Source: Selenomonas bovis DSM 23594 | Lineage (GTDB): Bacteria > Bacillota > Negativicutes > Selenomonadales > Selenomonadaceae | Direction of reading: 5' to 3' | Length of the DNA stretch: 64,000 nt | Assembly (NCBI RefSeq): GCF_000381005.1 | Contig: NZ_KB908382.1 | Coordinates: forward strand, 42,810 to 106,809 | Shown: piece after piece, positions 51,810 through 60,304 of the stretch | Layout: every line of letters starts with the position of its first letter | How positions within the stretch are numbered: the stretch's first letter is position 1 | Program-made: the position numbers and the translations under genes | The notes under the pieces: model-generated | Databases searched by the model: none | What the model was told of the DNA's origin: nothing | What the model saw: only the letters and a program-made list of their open reading frames with translations

Positions 51810-53693
51810 ATGCTAAAGAAATTTTATCTGACGGCCCGCGAGTCGGCGCTCGCGGAAAAGACGGCTTGCTTGCGGCGCGCGCACTGGCTCGTCATCGCGC
51901 GCGGCGCGACGTTTGTTCTCGCGGTGCTGGCGCTCGCGGGCGGCTATGACGGGAACGCGGCGGCGGGGGCGCTCGGCGCGGCGCTGCTTTTCGTGTTCGC
52001 GCGTCTCGTCATGCGGTACCGCCGCGCGGTGCGGCAGCTTCTCTTGCTCGAGGCGCGACTCGCGGTGCTCGACGGCGTGCTGACGCGCTTGGACGGGCGC
52101 TGGCGGACGCTCCCGGAGGACGGGGCCGAGCGGCGCGCGGGGGCGGGCGCGCAGCTTGTCGATCTGCAGGTGTTCGGGCCGTCGTCGCTCTATCAGTATC
52201 TCTGCCGGGCGCGCACGCGGGCGGGACGCGACCGGCTCGCGGCGGCGTTCCGCACGGAGGCGCCTGCCGGAGCGGCGCGCGCGCGCGTCTCCGCGCGGCA
52301 TGCGGCAATCGAGGAGCTGCTGCGGCATCCCCAGCTCGCGTTGTCACTGGAGTCATACGGCGCGCTGCTGCCGGAGGGGCAGGATCTCTCGCCGCTGCTC
52401 GCAGCGCTCGCGCGGGAGCCGGAGCGCCTCTCACGCCCGCGTCTCGCCGCCTCGCTCCTGCTGCCGGCGCTCAATGTCCTCGCGCTGGCCGCTGCGGGAT
52501 GCGGCGCGGTCCCCTGGCTCGTTCCCGGCGCACTCATCGGCGGCTCGTTCCTGCTGACCTGGGGAACGGAGCGGGCGAGCGAGGAGGCGCTCGCCCTGCT
52601 CATGCCGCTCGCACAGGCGCTCGGCGCGTACCGGGAGATCTTCCGCACGCTGGAGCGCGCGTCCTTCGTGAGTCCGCATCTCGTGGCACTCCAGCGCGTG
52701 CTGCGCGAAGGCGCAGCCGCACCGGAGGACAGGCGTGAGGAGGCGCCTGTTCAAGGAAACGCATCCGACGCGGCACAGGCGCGGCAGGCCGACGCGTCCT
52801 GCCGAACGGCCAGCGAAAGTCTTCGCCATCTCGCGCGTCTCGCAGCAGCGGTGAGCTGGCGGCGGAATTTCTTCTTTTACGTTCTCGCGAACGGGATATT
52901 CCTTTTCGATTTCACGGCGGGACTGCTCTTTCGCCGCTGGTGCCGCCGGGAGGGCGCGCGGCTCGCAGCGGAGCTCGCGGTCTGGCACGAGTGGGAGGTG
53001 TTGCTCTCGCTCTCAACGCTCGCGGCAGCGCGCGAGCAGACGGTGTTCCCCACGTTCCTCGAGGGCGCGCCGCGCCTCACCGCGACGGCGCTCCAGAATC
53101 CGCTGCTGCCTGAGGAGGCAGCCGTGCCGAACGATGCCGCGCTCACTGCGGGGACGACGATCATCACGGGCTCGAACATGAGCGGCAAGACGACGTGGCT
53201 GCGGACGATCGGCATGAATGTGCTGCTTGCCTGGACGGGCGCGCCGGTCTGCGCGGCTTCCTTCTCCCTCTCGCCGCTCGCGCTCTATACGTCGATCCGC
53301 GTGGATGACAGTCTCGCCGCCGGGGTGTCGACGTTCTACGCGGAGCTGCTGCGCATCAAGGAGATGGTCGAGGCGGAAAAGACGGGGCGCCCGCTGCTCC
53401 TGCTCATCGATGAGATCTTCAAGGGGACGAACAGCGCCGACCGCATCACGGGCGCGCGCGCCGCGCTCCGCCACCTCACGAACGACCGCTCGATCACGCT
53501 CGTCTCGACGCATGACTTCGAGCTCTGCGACCTCACCGTGCCCGGCGCTGCCATAGAGAACGCCCATTTCGAGGAGCATTACGAGGATGGGAAGATCGCG
53601 TTCGACTACCGCCTGCGCGCAGGGCGCTGCGAGACGACGAATGCCGTGTACCTGCTGCGGCTCGTCGGGATCGTGGACGAGGAACCGACGTGA
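51810..53693 (+). CDS. Membrane-associated MutS-like ATPase
   Basis: 627 residues. Two N-terminal membrane segments (about 30-65) and two more near 215-250, then a MutS core without mismatch-binding domain I. Walker A is TGSNMSGKTTWLRTIG, followed by DDSLAAGVSTFYAELLRI and Walker B LLLLIDEIFKGTNS, then LVSTHDFELCDL. A low-complexity stretch (about 305-345) interrupts the middle. Members of this group are not classical repair proteins and their role is unknown. TTGCCA/GATAAT promoter near 51750-51778; AAAGGAG before the ATG. Confidence 0.88.
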   Translation: MLKKFYLTARESALAEKTACLRRAHWLVIARGATFVLAVLALAGGYDGNAAAGALGAALLFVFARLVMRYRRAVRQLLLLEARLAVLDGVLTRLDGRWRTLPEDGAERRAGAGAQLVDLQVFGPSSLYQYLCRARTRAGRDRLAAAFRTEAPAGAARARVSARHAAIEELLRHPQLALSLESYGALLPEGQDLSPLLAALAREPERLSRPRLAASLLLPALNVLALAAAGCGAVPWLVPGALIGGSFLLTWGTERASEEALALLMPLAQALGAYREIFRTLERASFVSPHLVALQRVLREGAAAPEDRREEAPVQGNASDAAQARQADASCRTASESLRHLARLAAAVSWRRNFFFYVLANGIFLFDFTAGLLFRRWCRREGARLAAELAVWHEWEVLLSLSTLAAAREQTVFPTFLEGAPRLTATALQNPLLPEEAAVPNDAALTAGTTIITGSNMSGKTTWLRTIGMNVLLAWTGAPVCAASFSLSPLALYTSIRVDDSLAAGVSTFYAELLRIKEMVEAEKTGRPLLLLIDEIFKGTNSADRITGARAALRHLTNDRSITLVSTHDFELCDLTVPGAAIENAHFEEHYEDGKIAFDYRLRAGRCETTNAVYLLRLVGIVDEEPT

Positions 53694-53807
53694 CGGCAGG
53701 GGTGCCCCGCCCGCCGAGCGCGGACATCAGAGGCGGAGACGCCCCACCTCCGCACGCGCGCAGAAAATTCTCCCGAACAACAAGACAAATGTCCACAGAT
53801 GTGCTAC

Positions 53808-53860
53808 AATAGGAACTGTCTTTATTTTTTACATACGTTTGTCTTTTATGTAAAGACAAA
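53808..53860 (+). promoter_or_regulatory. agcS promoter -10 and leader hairpin
   Basis: TACAAT (53808-53813), then a leader in which TTTGTCTTT and AAAGACAAA (53838-53860) form a perfect 9-bp stem just ahead of the Shine-Dalgarno. Confidence 0.55.
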
Positions 53861-53881
53861 TCTTATCAGGAGGCTGTTTCT

Positions 53882-55255
53882 ATGGAATCTCTCATCCCGG
53901 TGCTCAACGCGATTGACACGTTCATGTGGGGCCCGCCGCTCATCACGCTGCTCGTCGGCACGGGCATCTTTCTGACGGTGCGGCTGCATCTCTTGCAGGT
54001 GTTCCGCCTGCCGCTCGCGCTCAAGCTGATCTTCCGCGCGCAGAACAAGGGCGAGGGCGACGTCTCGAGCTTCAAGGCGCTCTGCGTGGCGCTCGCGGCG
54101 ACGGTCGGCACGGGCAATATCGTCGGCGTCGCGACGGCAGTGAAGGTCGGCGGCCCAGGCGCGATCTTCTGGATGTGGATGGCGGCGTTCTTCGGCATGG
54201 CGACGAAGTATTCCGAGGGCCTGCTCGCGATCAAGTACCGCTCGGTCGATGAGAAAGGCGAGATCGCCGGCGGCCCGATGTTCTATATCAAAAACGGCAT
54301 GGGCGAGAAATGGAAGCCGCTCGCGACGTTCTTCGCGCTCGCGTGCATCGGCGTGGCGTTTTTCGGCATCGGCACGTTCCCGCAGGTCAACGCCATCGTC
54401 GACAGCGTGGAGCTCTCGTTCGGCTTCCCGAAGGCGGCGACGGACGCGATCCTGACGTTCTTCATCGCGGCGATCACGATCGGCGGCCTGCAGTCCATCG
54501 CGCGTGTCGCGTCGAAGATCATCCCGTTCATGGCGCTCTTCTACGTCGCGATCTGCATCGGACTCATCGTCGTCTACATCGACCAGCTGCCAGCGGCCAT
54601 CGCGCTCATCCTCGAGGACGCGTTCACGGGACAGGCGGCCGTCGGCGGCTTCGCCGGCTCGACGATCATGATGGCGATGCAGAACGGCATCGCGCGCGGC
54701 GTATTCTCCAATGAGTCCGGCCTCGGCTCCGCGCCGATCGCCGCGGCGGCCGCGAAGACGAAGTGGCCGGCAGAGCAGGGCCTCATCTCGATGACGGGCA
54801 CGTTCATCGATACGATCATCATCTGCACGATGACGGGCCTCGCGCTCGTGCTCACGGGCGTCTGGCAGGGCGATGCCGCGGGCGCGGCGATGACGAACAG
54901 CGCGTTCATGACGACGTATGGCAGCATCGGCGGCAGCCTGCTCACGCTCTCGCTCGTGCTCTTCGCGTTCACGACGATCCTCGGCTGGAACTACTACGGC
55001 GAGCGCGCCTGCATCTATCTCTTCGGCACGAAGGGCGTGCTGCCCTACCGGCTCATCTTCATCGTGCTCGTCGCGTCCGGCGCGTTCCTCAAGCTCGAGG
55101 CCATCTGGATCCTCGCGGATATCGTCAACGGCCTCATGGCCATCCCGAACCTCATCGCGCTCATCGCGCTCTCGGGCGTCATCGTCGCGGAGACGAAGAA
55201 ATATATGGACTATCGCAGTCAGCCGCAGAAGACGGACAAGAATCAGTATGTCTGA
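53882..55255 (+). CDS. agcS: Alanine/glycine:cation symporter (AGCS family)
   Basis: 457-residue inner-membrane carrier that takes up alanine or glycine with sodium or protons. LCVALAATVGTGNIVGVATAV and GGPGAIFWMWMAAFFGMATKYSEGLLAIKYR are family signatures, and NESGLGSAPIAAAAAKT is in the second half. About 10-11 membrane segments. ATG with CAGGAGG. Single gene ended by a strong hairpin. Confidence 0.95.
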   Translation: MESLIPVLNAIDTFMWGPPLITLLVGTGIFLTVRLHLLQVFRLPLALKLIFRAQNKGEGDVSSFKALCVALAATVGTGNIVGVATAVKVGGPGAIFWMWMAAFFGMATKYSEGLLAIKYRSVDEKGEIAGGPMFYIKNGMGEKWKPLATFFALACIGVAFFGIGTFPQVNAIVDSVELSFGFPKAATDAILTFFIAAITIGGLQSIARVASKIIPFMALFYVAICIGLIVVYIDQLPAAIALILEDAFTGQAAVGGFAGSTIMMAMQNGIARGVFSNESGLGSAPIAAAAAKTKWPAEQGLISMTGTFIDTIIICTMTGLALVLTGVWQGDAAGAAMTNSAFMTTYGSIGGSLLTLSLVLFAFTTILGWNYYGERACIYLFGTKGVLPYRLIFIVLVASGAFLKLEAIWILADIVNGLMAIPNLIALIALSGVIVAETKKYMDYRSQPQKTDKNQYV

Positions 55256-55278
55256 AGACGCGCAAATCGCGTCGACGA

Positions 55279-55343
55279 AAAGAGGCAGCGCCTCGATGCC
55301 AAGGTACCAATCGGATACCAAGGGATCGAGGCGCTGCCTCTTT
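55279..55343 (+). terminator. Terminator after agcS
   Basis: AAAGAGGCAGCGCCTCGAT and its complement around a 27-nt loop, then TTTC. Confidence 0.88.
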
Positions 55344-55478
55344 CGTGCCGTCGTGCGGGCGTATCGTCTCTGCAATCACCATTCACGTAGATGATATGTG
55401 CGCCGTCTCCGAAGTCTCGCGGAATCTCCTCCTTTGCTTTTAGTTTACAAAGAAGCCTGTGGAAAAGCAAGAAAAAGA

Positions 55479-55516
55479 ACCCTCGTGGGGATGATAGCCA
55501 TCACCCCCACGAGGGT
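55479..55516 (-). terminator. Terminator after the SLH porin gene
   Basis: ACCCTCGTGGGG / CCCCACGAGGGT around a TGAT-GCC-ATCA inner stem, T-rich on the minus strand. The remaining gap 55344-55478 shows nothing. Confidence 0.88.
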
Positions 55517-55569
55517 CAACCTATATGGATTTTATGATTTGGGGATTCATAAAAGGATAGGAAGCTAGA

Positions 55570-56910
55570 TTAGAAGAGGAAGTCGACACGACCCCAGAGC
55601 GTCTGCGCGTCGCGGTCGGACTCGATGCCCTTGCCGTTGAAGTACTTCGCGGAAGCCACGACGTTCTTGAACGGCGTGTAGTCTGCGCCGACCTCCCAGC
55701 CTTTCGCACCGACGATCTGTGCATCCTGCGTACCGAAGAGGCTCGTGTAGGTGCCGAGGTAACGGTAGCCGGCGTATGCGCCCCAGGTGTTCTTGTTCTC
55801 AGCCTGCGCGCCTTTGTAGTTGTAGAAGGCCTGCCAGCTGTGGTCGAGGTTGTCCGCCTCTGTGTTCTGCGCATACGCGCCGGAGATGCGGCTCGTGCCG
55901 TCGAAGTTGTAGCCGAGGTTCAGCGACCAGATGTTGGCCTCGTCGCTGTCGTTGGCACCGTTGCGGTAAACAACACCAGGATTCAGGCTGTCGCGGGAGT
56001 TACTGCCCGTGAGATCCTTGAAGCCCTCGCTGTTCAGATGGTAGTAGGCAGCGCCGCCCGAAAGCTTGCTCGCCGGGCTGTCATACTGGAGCGTGATGCC
56101 CTGGATGTTCGCCTTATCCTGATTGAACGTCTGGCTCAGAGCCGTCTTCACCGTGTTGTCATCAATCGCGGATTCGCCGAGGTCGAGGCGGCCAGCGTAG
56201 AGGCTCGCCTTGAGATCCTTGCCGAACGTGACCTTCGCACCGGACATCTCATCATCGAAGACGAGGCCCTCCTCCGGCGTGTAGAGCTCGAACTTACCGA
56301 GCTGCGTGGAGAAGTTCTTGTAGTCGCCCTGCGCGTAGATGCGCTTGAGCGTGACCTTGTCATCTCCCTCGCCGCTGTCCTTGTCGAGGTACGTCGTCGC
56401 ATCGAGGCGTGCGTTCACACGCCAGTGGTCGTTGACCTCAGCGCTCGGCTCGAGGCGGAACAGGAGCTCGTCGCTGTTCGTCTTGTTCTTGCCGCTCTTC
56501 GCCTCGTTCTCGATGCGGTTGCTCTTGTAGGTGTACTCCATCTTGCCGTTCCACTTCACCTTATCAGCATTGCGCTCAAGGTTCGAGACGCGGACGCCGA
56601 GGTTGTTGAGCTCGTCGGAGAACTCAGCAGCGAGCTTGTCGATGAGCGCCTTGTCCTGCGCGGAGACGTCCGTCTTCGCCATGGCCTTTGCGACCATCTG
56701 CGCCATCTCATAGCGCGTGATGTTCTTGTCGCCCTGGAACGTCGAGTCGCCGTAGCCGTCGATGACGCCGTCGGCTGCGAGCTGGGATACCGCATCATAT
56801 GCCCAGTGATCTGCCGGAACATCGGAGAACGGATTGGCTGCTGCAAACGTCGTGGATGCAGCGCCGACGACGATGGCCGTCGTGAGTGCGGATACGAGAG
56901 TCTTCTTCAT
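55570..56910 (-). CDS. SLH-domain outer-membrane porin (OmpM type)
   Basis: 446 residues. Signal peptide 1-23 (MKKTLVSALTTAIVVGAAST, cut after TFA). One SLH domain follows (NPFSDVPADHWAYDAVSQLA to ITRYEMAQMV), which binds modified peptidoglycan in Negativicutes, then a coiled coil about 87-115 and a beta-barrel to the last residue Phe (LWGRVDFLF), the outer-membrane assembly signal. Both a pore and a tether between outer membrane and wall. ATG with GGAGGAG; strong promoter TTGACA/TATACT; terminator after it. Confidence 0.95.
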   Translation of the reverse strand: MKKTLVSALTTAIVVGAASTTFAAANPFSDVPADHWAYDAVSQLAADGVIDGYGDSTFQGDKNITRYEMAQMVAKAMAKTDVSAQDKALIDKLAAEFSDELNNLGVRVSNLERNADKVKWNGKMEYTYKSNRIENEAKSGKNKTNSDELLFRLEPSAEVNDHWRVNARLDATTYLDKDSGEGDDKVTLKRIYAQGDYKNFSTQLGKFELYTPEEGLVFDDEMSGAKVTFGKDLKASLYAGRLDLGESAIDDNTVKTALSQTFNQDKANIQGITLQYDSPASKLSGGAAYYHLNSEGFKDLTGSNSRDSLNPGVVYRNGANDSDEANIWSLNLGYNFDGTSRISGAYAQNTEADNLDHSWQAFYNYKGAQAENKNTWGAYAGYRYLGTYTSLFGTQDAQIVGAKGWEVGADYTPFKNVVASAKYFNGKGIESDRDAQTLWGRVDFLF

Positions 56911-57016
56911 GATGAACTCCTCCTTCAAAACGAAAAACCATTCTGTCGGAGGCTTGTCGGATGTTTTGCAAGTGTCCACGTTTCCTTGTTGTCCCTCAAG
57001 CCTCTTGACAGTTCAC

Positions 57017-57045
57017 AGTATAGCCTTTTATTTGCGCTATGTCAA
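57017..57045 (-). promoter_or_regulatory. Strong promoter of the SLH porin gene
   Basis: Minus strand TTGACA (57040-57045), 17 bp, TATACT (57017-57022), close to ideal. The leader of about 100 nt has a stem GAGGCTTG / CAAGCCTC before the Shine-Dalgarno. Confidence 0.88.
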
Positions 57046-57150
57046 TTAACAATTTGCAATACGTCGATTAATAATTGGCGTTATAAAAATTAGTTTCCTG
57101 GAAGAAATTCCTCAAAAAGGAACAAGTTTCCCTGCGCGCCATCTCCCCTC

Positions 57151-57179
57151 TTGCGGAGAATCTCTAGGCATATTATACT
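57151..57179 (+). promoter_or_regulatory. Promoter of the TetR-family gene
   Basis: TTGCGG (57151-57156), 17 bp, TATACT (57174-57179). AT-rich half-sites ATTAACAATTTG and ATTAATAATTGG lie between it and the porin promoter and could bind the regulator. Confidence 0.7.
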
Positions 57180-57210
57180 AAAAGCAAATGAAAGGAAGCG
57201 GGAGGGCGCC

Positions 57211-57879
57211 ATGAGATTCCAGCGTGCACGAAAAAAGGAGCAGATTGAAAGCCGGCGGCAGGAGATTCTCTGCGCCGCGGAGCAGCTTTTCCATGAAGGA
57301 GGGCTCGACAATGTGACATTCTCGCACATCGCCAAGCAGGTCTCCTTCACGCGGCAGACGATCTATACTTATTATCAGACGCGCGAGGAGGTGCTGCTCG
57401 ATCTGCTCGGCCAGCGGCTCGAGCATTTCTACCAGTCGCTCGAGGCGATGTTCCCCGGGGACGAGCTGCTCAGGCGCAGGCCGTTCTGCCAGCGGCTCGC
57501 CCATCATTTCATCGAGCACCGCGAGACGCTGCGGCTCTTCTCCCTCCGCCATACGGTGCTCGAGGAGAACGTGCGCTATGAGAACCTCGTCGCGTTCAAC
57601 CGCATCATGCTGCAGGTCTTCCCGACGGTCAAGCACATCCTGCGCCGCCAGTGCCCCGCGTCGAGCGATGAGACATTCGACACGCTCACGTTCACGCTCA
57701 TCCCGTATTTCGCGAGCATCTATCCGATCCTCGAGCCGCATCCGAACCAGCTCAAGGCCATCTGCGAGGCCATCGGCCATCTCGACAACCCGCCGACGAG
57801 CGAGGAGGTGCTCGTCGCCTCCCTCGAGCTCATGACGTCGGCGCTGACCTTCGCCGCGGACACAGACGAGAAAAAATAA
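57211..57879 (+). CDS. TetR-family transcriptional regulator
   Basis: 222 residues. Helix-turn-helix at about 14-60: RRQEILCAAEQLFHEGGLDNVTFSHIAKQVSFTRQTIYTYYQTREEVL. The C-terminal ligand part is not assignable. ATG with GGGAGGG. Divergent from the SLH porin, with both promoters in one 300-bp gap, so it may control the porin or itself. Confidence 0.93.
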   Translation: MRFQRARKKEQIESRRQEILCAAEQLFHEGGLDNVTFSHIAKQVSFTRQTIYTYYQTREEVLLDLLGQRLEHFYQSLEAMFPGDELLRRRPFCQRLAHHFIEHRETLRLFSLRHTVLEENVRYENLVAFNRIMLQVFPTVKHILRRQCPASSDETFDTLTFTLIPYFASIYPILEPHPNQLKAICEAIGHLDNPPTSEEVLVASLELMTSALTFAADTDEKK

Positions 57880-57889
57880 GAAGCCAGAC

Positions 57890-57935
57890 AAAAACGCCCC
57901 GGCGGCTCGCCAAATGAGCCGCCGGGGCGTTTTGC
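57890..57935. terminator. Terminator after the TetR gene
   Basis: AAAACGCCCCGGCGGCTC / GAGCCGCCGGGGCGTTTT with a 7-nt loop; works both ways. Confidence 0.92.
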
Positions 57936-58061
57936 ACAGAGGAATGATTCATCCGGCGCCCTGCCGAGAGCGGCAGCGCGCGGGCGCAACCGCCAGAGGA
58001 AGCCCCGGGCAGCCATTTGCCGAAAGACGCGGCCATCCCTCAGGCGATAGGGACAGATGCC

Positions 58062-59573
58062 TCAGCCTTTTTCCTCTCCCCGCGCCCCCGGGAAGAACAC
58101 CTGGAGCACCGCGGCGCTCGTCGGCCGCCCGAGGCGCGCGCCGAGGAGGAAGAGCACGAGCGAAACCGTGATGCCGATGGTAATCTGGTGCAGGCCCATG
58201 AGTTTGAAGCCCGCGGCCTGCGCGGCGCAGTAGGCGACCGTGCCGCCCGCCATCGAGAGCAGCGCGCCGAGCCGGTTCGCGCCGCGCCAGTAGAGGCCCA
58301 AAAGCAGCATCCAGAAGAACGCCGTCTCGAGCCCGCCGAACGCGAACATATTGATGATCCAGATGAGGCTCGGCGGCGTGAGCGCGAGCGCGAACACGAG
58401 CACGCCGAGCGCCGCCGTCGTGACGACGGAGAGACGCGAGAGATGCACGGCCTTCACCGTCCGCCCCTGCGCGCGCATGTGCGCGAGATAGACGTCCTTC
58501 ACGATGGCCGAGGACGCGACGATGAGCAGGCCGGAGATCGTCGAGATCGACGCCGCGAGCGGCCCGATGATTGCGAGCCCCACGAGCTCCGGCGGCACGG
58601 CGCGCGCGATCGTCAGCGGGATGATGTTGTCGACGCTCCCGTAGCTCGCCTCCGGCCCGTCGAGCACGCCGTGCGCGAGGATGCCCGTGAAATTCACGCC
58701 GATGTTCATGAAGCCGACGACCACCGTGCCGATGAGCATCGCGCGGTGCAGGCTGTGCGTATCCTTGTAGCTGATGCCGCGCACGACCGACTGCGGCAGC
58801 GCGATCGTGCAGATGCCCACGAGGAGCCACTGCGTGAAATAAAGCCCCAGGGGCATCTTGCCCGCCGAGAGCGGCTCGAAAAGCTCCGGATGCTCCGCGT
58901 GCAGCCCCGAGAGGATCGCCTGATAGCCGCCGCCCGCCGCGAGCACATAGTAGAGCAGCACGACGATGCCCACCATCATCATGAGCGCGCAGCATGTATC
59001 CGTCAGCGCCACCGCGCGGAACCCGCCGATGCTCGTATAGAGCACGACCACGAGCCCGAAAAGCAACAGCCCCATCTCATAGCTGTACCCCGTCGCCGCC
59101 GCGAACAGCCGCGCGCCGCCCACGAACTGCGCCGTCATCGTCCCGCAGAAAAACAGCACGATGACGAGCGCCGCGAGCATCGCGAGCCCGTTCGACTCGA
59201 ACCGCTCGCGGATGATATCGACGACCGTCACCGCGTCGAAGCGGCGCGAGAGCATCGCCACGCGCTTGCCGAAAATCCCCAGCACGAGGAAGATCGCCGT
59301 CACCTGCACGACCGCCATATAGATCCAGCCGAAGCCGACCTTCCACGCCATGCCCGGCCCGCCGACGAACGAGCTCACGGAGCTGTACGTCGCGACCGTC
59401 GTCATCGCGAGCACGAAGCCGCCGAGCCGCCGGTTGCCGATGAAATACTGCTGCACGAAATCCTCGCCGAAGCCGCGGCCGCGCCGCACCCAGACGCCGA
59501 TCGCGAGCATGAGCGCCATGAAGAGCAAGAGCGGCACGAGCGCGAAAAGATTCCCCTCCGTCTGCGGCATCAT
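58062..59573 (-). CDS. panF: Sodium/pantothenate symporter
   Basis: 503-residue sodium:solute symporter with 13 expected membrane segments. DFVQQYFIGNRRLGGFVLAMTTVATYSSVSSFVGGPG is the PanF-type N-terminal block, and FRAVALTDTCCALMMMVGIVVLLYYVL lies mid-way. It imports pantothenate for coenzyme A synthesis. The yhdT gene just upstream overlaps it by 4 bp, the same pairing as in E. coli, which supports the assignment. Confidence 0.93.
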   Translation of the reverse strand: MMPQTEGNLFALVPLLLFMALMLAIGVWVRRGRGFGEDFVQQYFIGNRRLGGFVLAMTTVATYSSVSSFVGGPGMAWKVGFGWIYMAVVQVTAIFLVLGIFGKRVAMLSRRFDAVTVVDIIRERFESNGLAMLAALVIVLFFCGTMTAQFVGGARLFAAATGYSYEMGLLLFGLVVVLYTSIGGFRAVALTDTCCALMMMVGIVVLLYYVLAAGGGYQAILSGLHAEHPELFEPLSAGKMPLGLYFTQWLLVGICTIALPQSVVRGISYKDTHSLHRAMLIGTVVVGFMNIGVNFTGILAHGVLDGPEASYGSVDNIIPLTIARAVPPELVGLAIIGPLAASISTISGLLIVASSAIVKDVYLAHMRAQGRTVKAVHLSRLSVVTTAALGVLVFALALTPPSLIWIINMFAFGGLETAFFWMLLLGLYWRGANRLGALLSMAGGTVAYCAAQAAGFKLMGLHQITIGITVSLVLFLLGARLGRPTSAAVLQVFFPGARGEEKG

Positions 59574-59839
59574 CGCGCATCGCCTCCCCTCGTCTGCTCC
59601 TCATCCTCGAGGCTCATATCGGCAAACCAGCCATGCACGAGCACGTAGACGCCCACGATCGCGAACAGCCAGACACCTACCGTCCCCATGACCGCCCAGA
59701 GCGGCAGCCCAAAAACGAACACCGGCACCCCCGCGAGGCCGAACCCCGCCGCGCACCAGAAAAGAATGATCAGCGCGAGCAGCACGCCCGTCGCGCCAGC
59801 CTCCCGCCGCACCTGTCGATACTTCTCTTCTCTTGTCAT
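59570..59839 (-). CDS. yhdT: YhdT family small membrane protein
   Basis: 89 residues with two membrane segments (about 17-38 and 44-68) and a charged N-terminus (MTREEKYRQVRREAGAT). DUF997/YhdT proteins nearly always precede panF and probably help it. ATG at 59839 with GGGGAGG; the stop overlaps the panF start. Confidence 0.93.
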   Translation of the reverse strand: MTREEKYRQVRREAGATGVLLALIILFWCAAGFGLAGVPVFVFGLPLWAVMGTVGVWLFAIVGVYVLVHGWFADMSLEDEEQTRGGDAR

Positions 59840-59970
59840 AGAAAAACCTCCCCGTACAGTCGCGCCCTCCTGGCGCGTACCGTCGAAACCACACGCAGAC
59901 GCAAAGCGCCCGCGCGTCCATTATACCGGCAGGGAAGGGGCGGGGTCAAACGGGGAGGAAAAGGAATGAC

Positions 59971-60006
59971 GAAGGGCTGCTGTACCACACGGCACAGCAG
60001 CCCTTC
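59971..60006. terminator. GC-rich hairpin upstream of the toxin gene
   Basis: GAAGGGCTGCTGT / ACAGCAGCCCTTC with a 10-nt loop. No rightward gene ends here, so it may belong to an antisense RNA from the toxin locus or isolate the divergent units. Confidence 0.65.
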
Positions 60007-60026
60007 TCAACGTTTTCAATCCATGC

Positions 60027-60032
60027 TAGAAT
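60027..60032 (+). promoter_or_regulatory. Extended -10 of the small toxin gene
   Basis: TGCTAGAAT with a weak -35 TTCTCA (60004-60009), 17 bp apart. The start site would fall near 60039, at the first base of the 5' pairing arm. Confidence 0.55.
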
Positions 60033-60039
60033 AAGAAAC

Positions 60040-60246
60040 GAGGCATACCAAACGGTAGGCGGTTCAATCAAACCCCAGAAACGGGGGCGATGCTTATGAC
60101 GAGATACGATTTGCTTGCATTTCTGATTGTCATACTTTTATGCATCGTTGCAATCAAGGCATAAGGAAACCGCCTGGGCGCTTCCAACGATAGACGGTTT
60201 TCTTAAATCGCTTGAAATCGGGGCGAACCGCTGACAGGTATGCCTC
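60040..60246 (+). ncRNA. Predicted toxin mRNA with 5'-3' end pairing
   Basis: GAGGCATACC at the expected 5' end (60040-60049) is fully complementary to GGTATGCCTC near the 3' end (60237-60246); GGCGGTTC and GAACCGC inside also pair. Such closing of the two ends keeps many type I toxin mRNAs silent until processed. A weak minus-strand promoter (TTGATT, 17 bp, TATGAC) crosses the coding part and could make an antisense RNA. Confidence 0.5.
60096..60164 (+). CDS. Candidate type I toxin, 22-residue membrane peptide
   Basis: MTRYDLLAF followed by an unbroken hydrophobic stretch (LIVILLCIVAI) and ending Lys-Ala: one membrane helix with a charged start, the build of TxpA/BsrG-like and Fst-like toxins of Firmicutes. 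GGGGG lies 8 nt before the ATG. The frame is too short for normal gene calls. Support comes from the promoter, the Shine-Dalgarno, and the long-range pairing of the transcript ends. No homology could be tested. Confidence 0.55.
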   Translation: MTRYDLLAFLIVILLCIVAIKA

Positions 60247-60304
60247 TTTCTATTCGTATTATAGCGGATTCCCAGCAGATGTGCAATCCTTTCAATCTTC
60301 CCCC

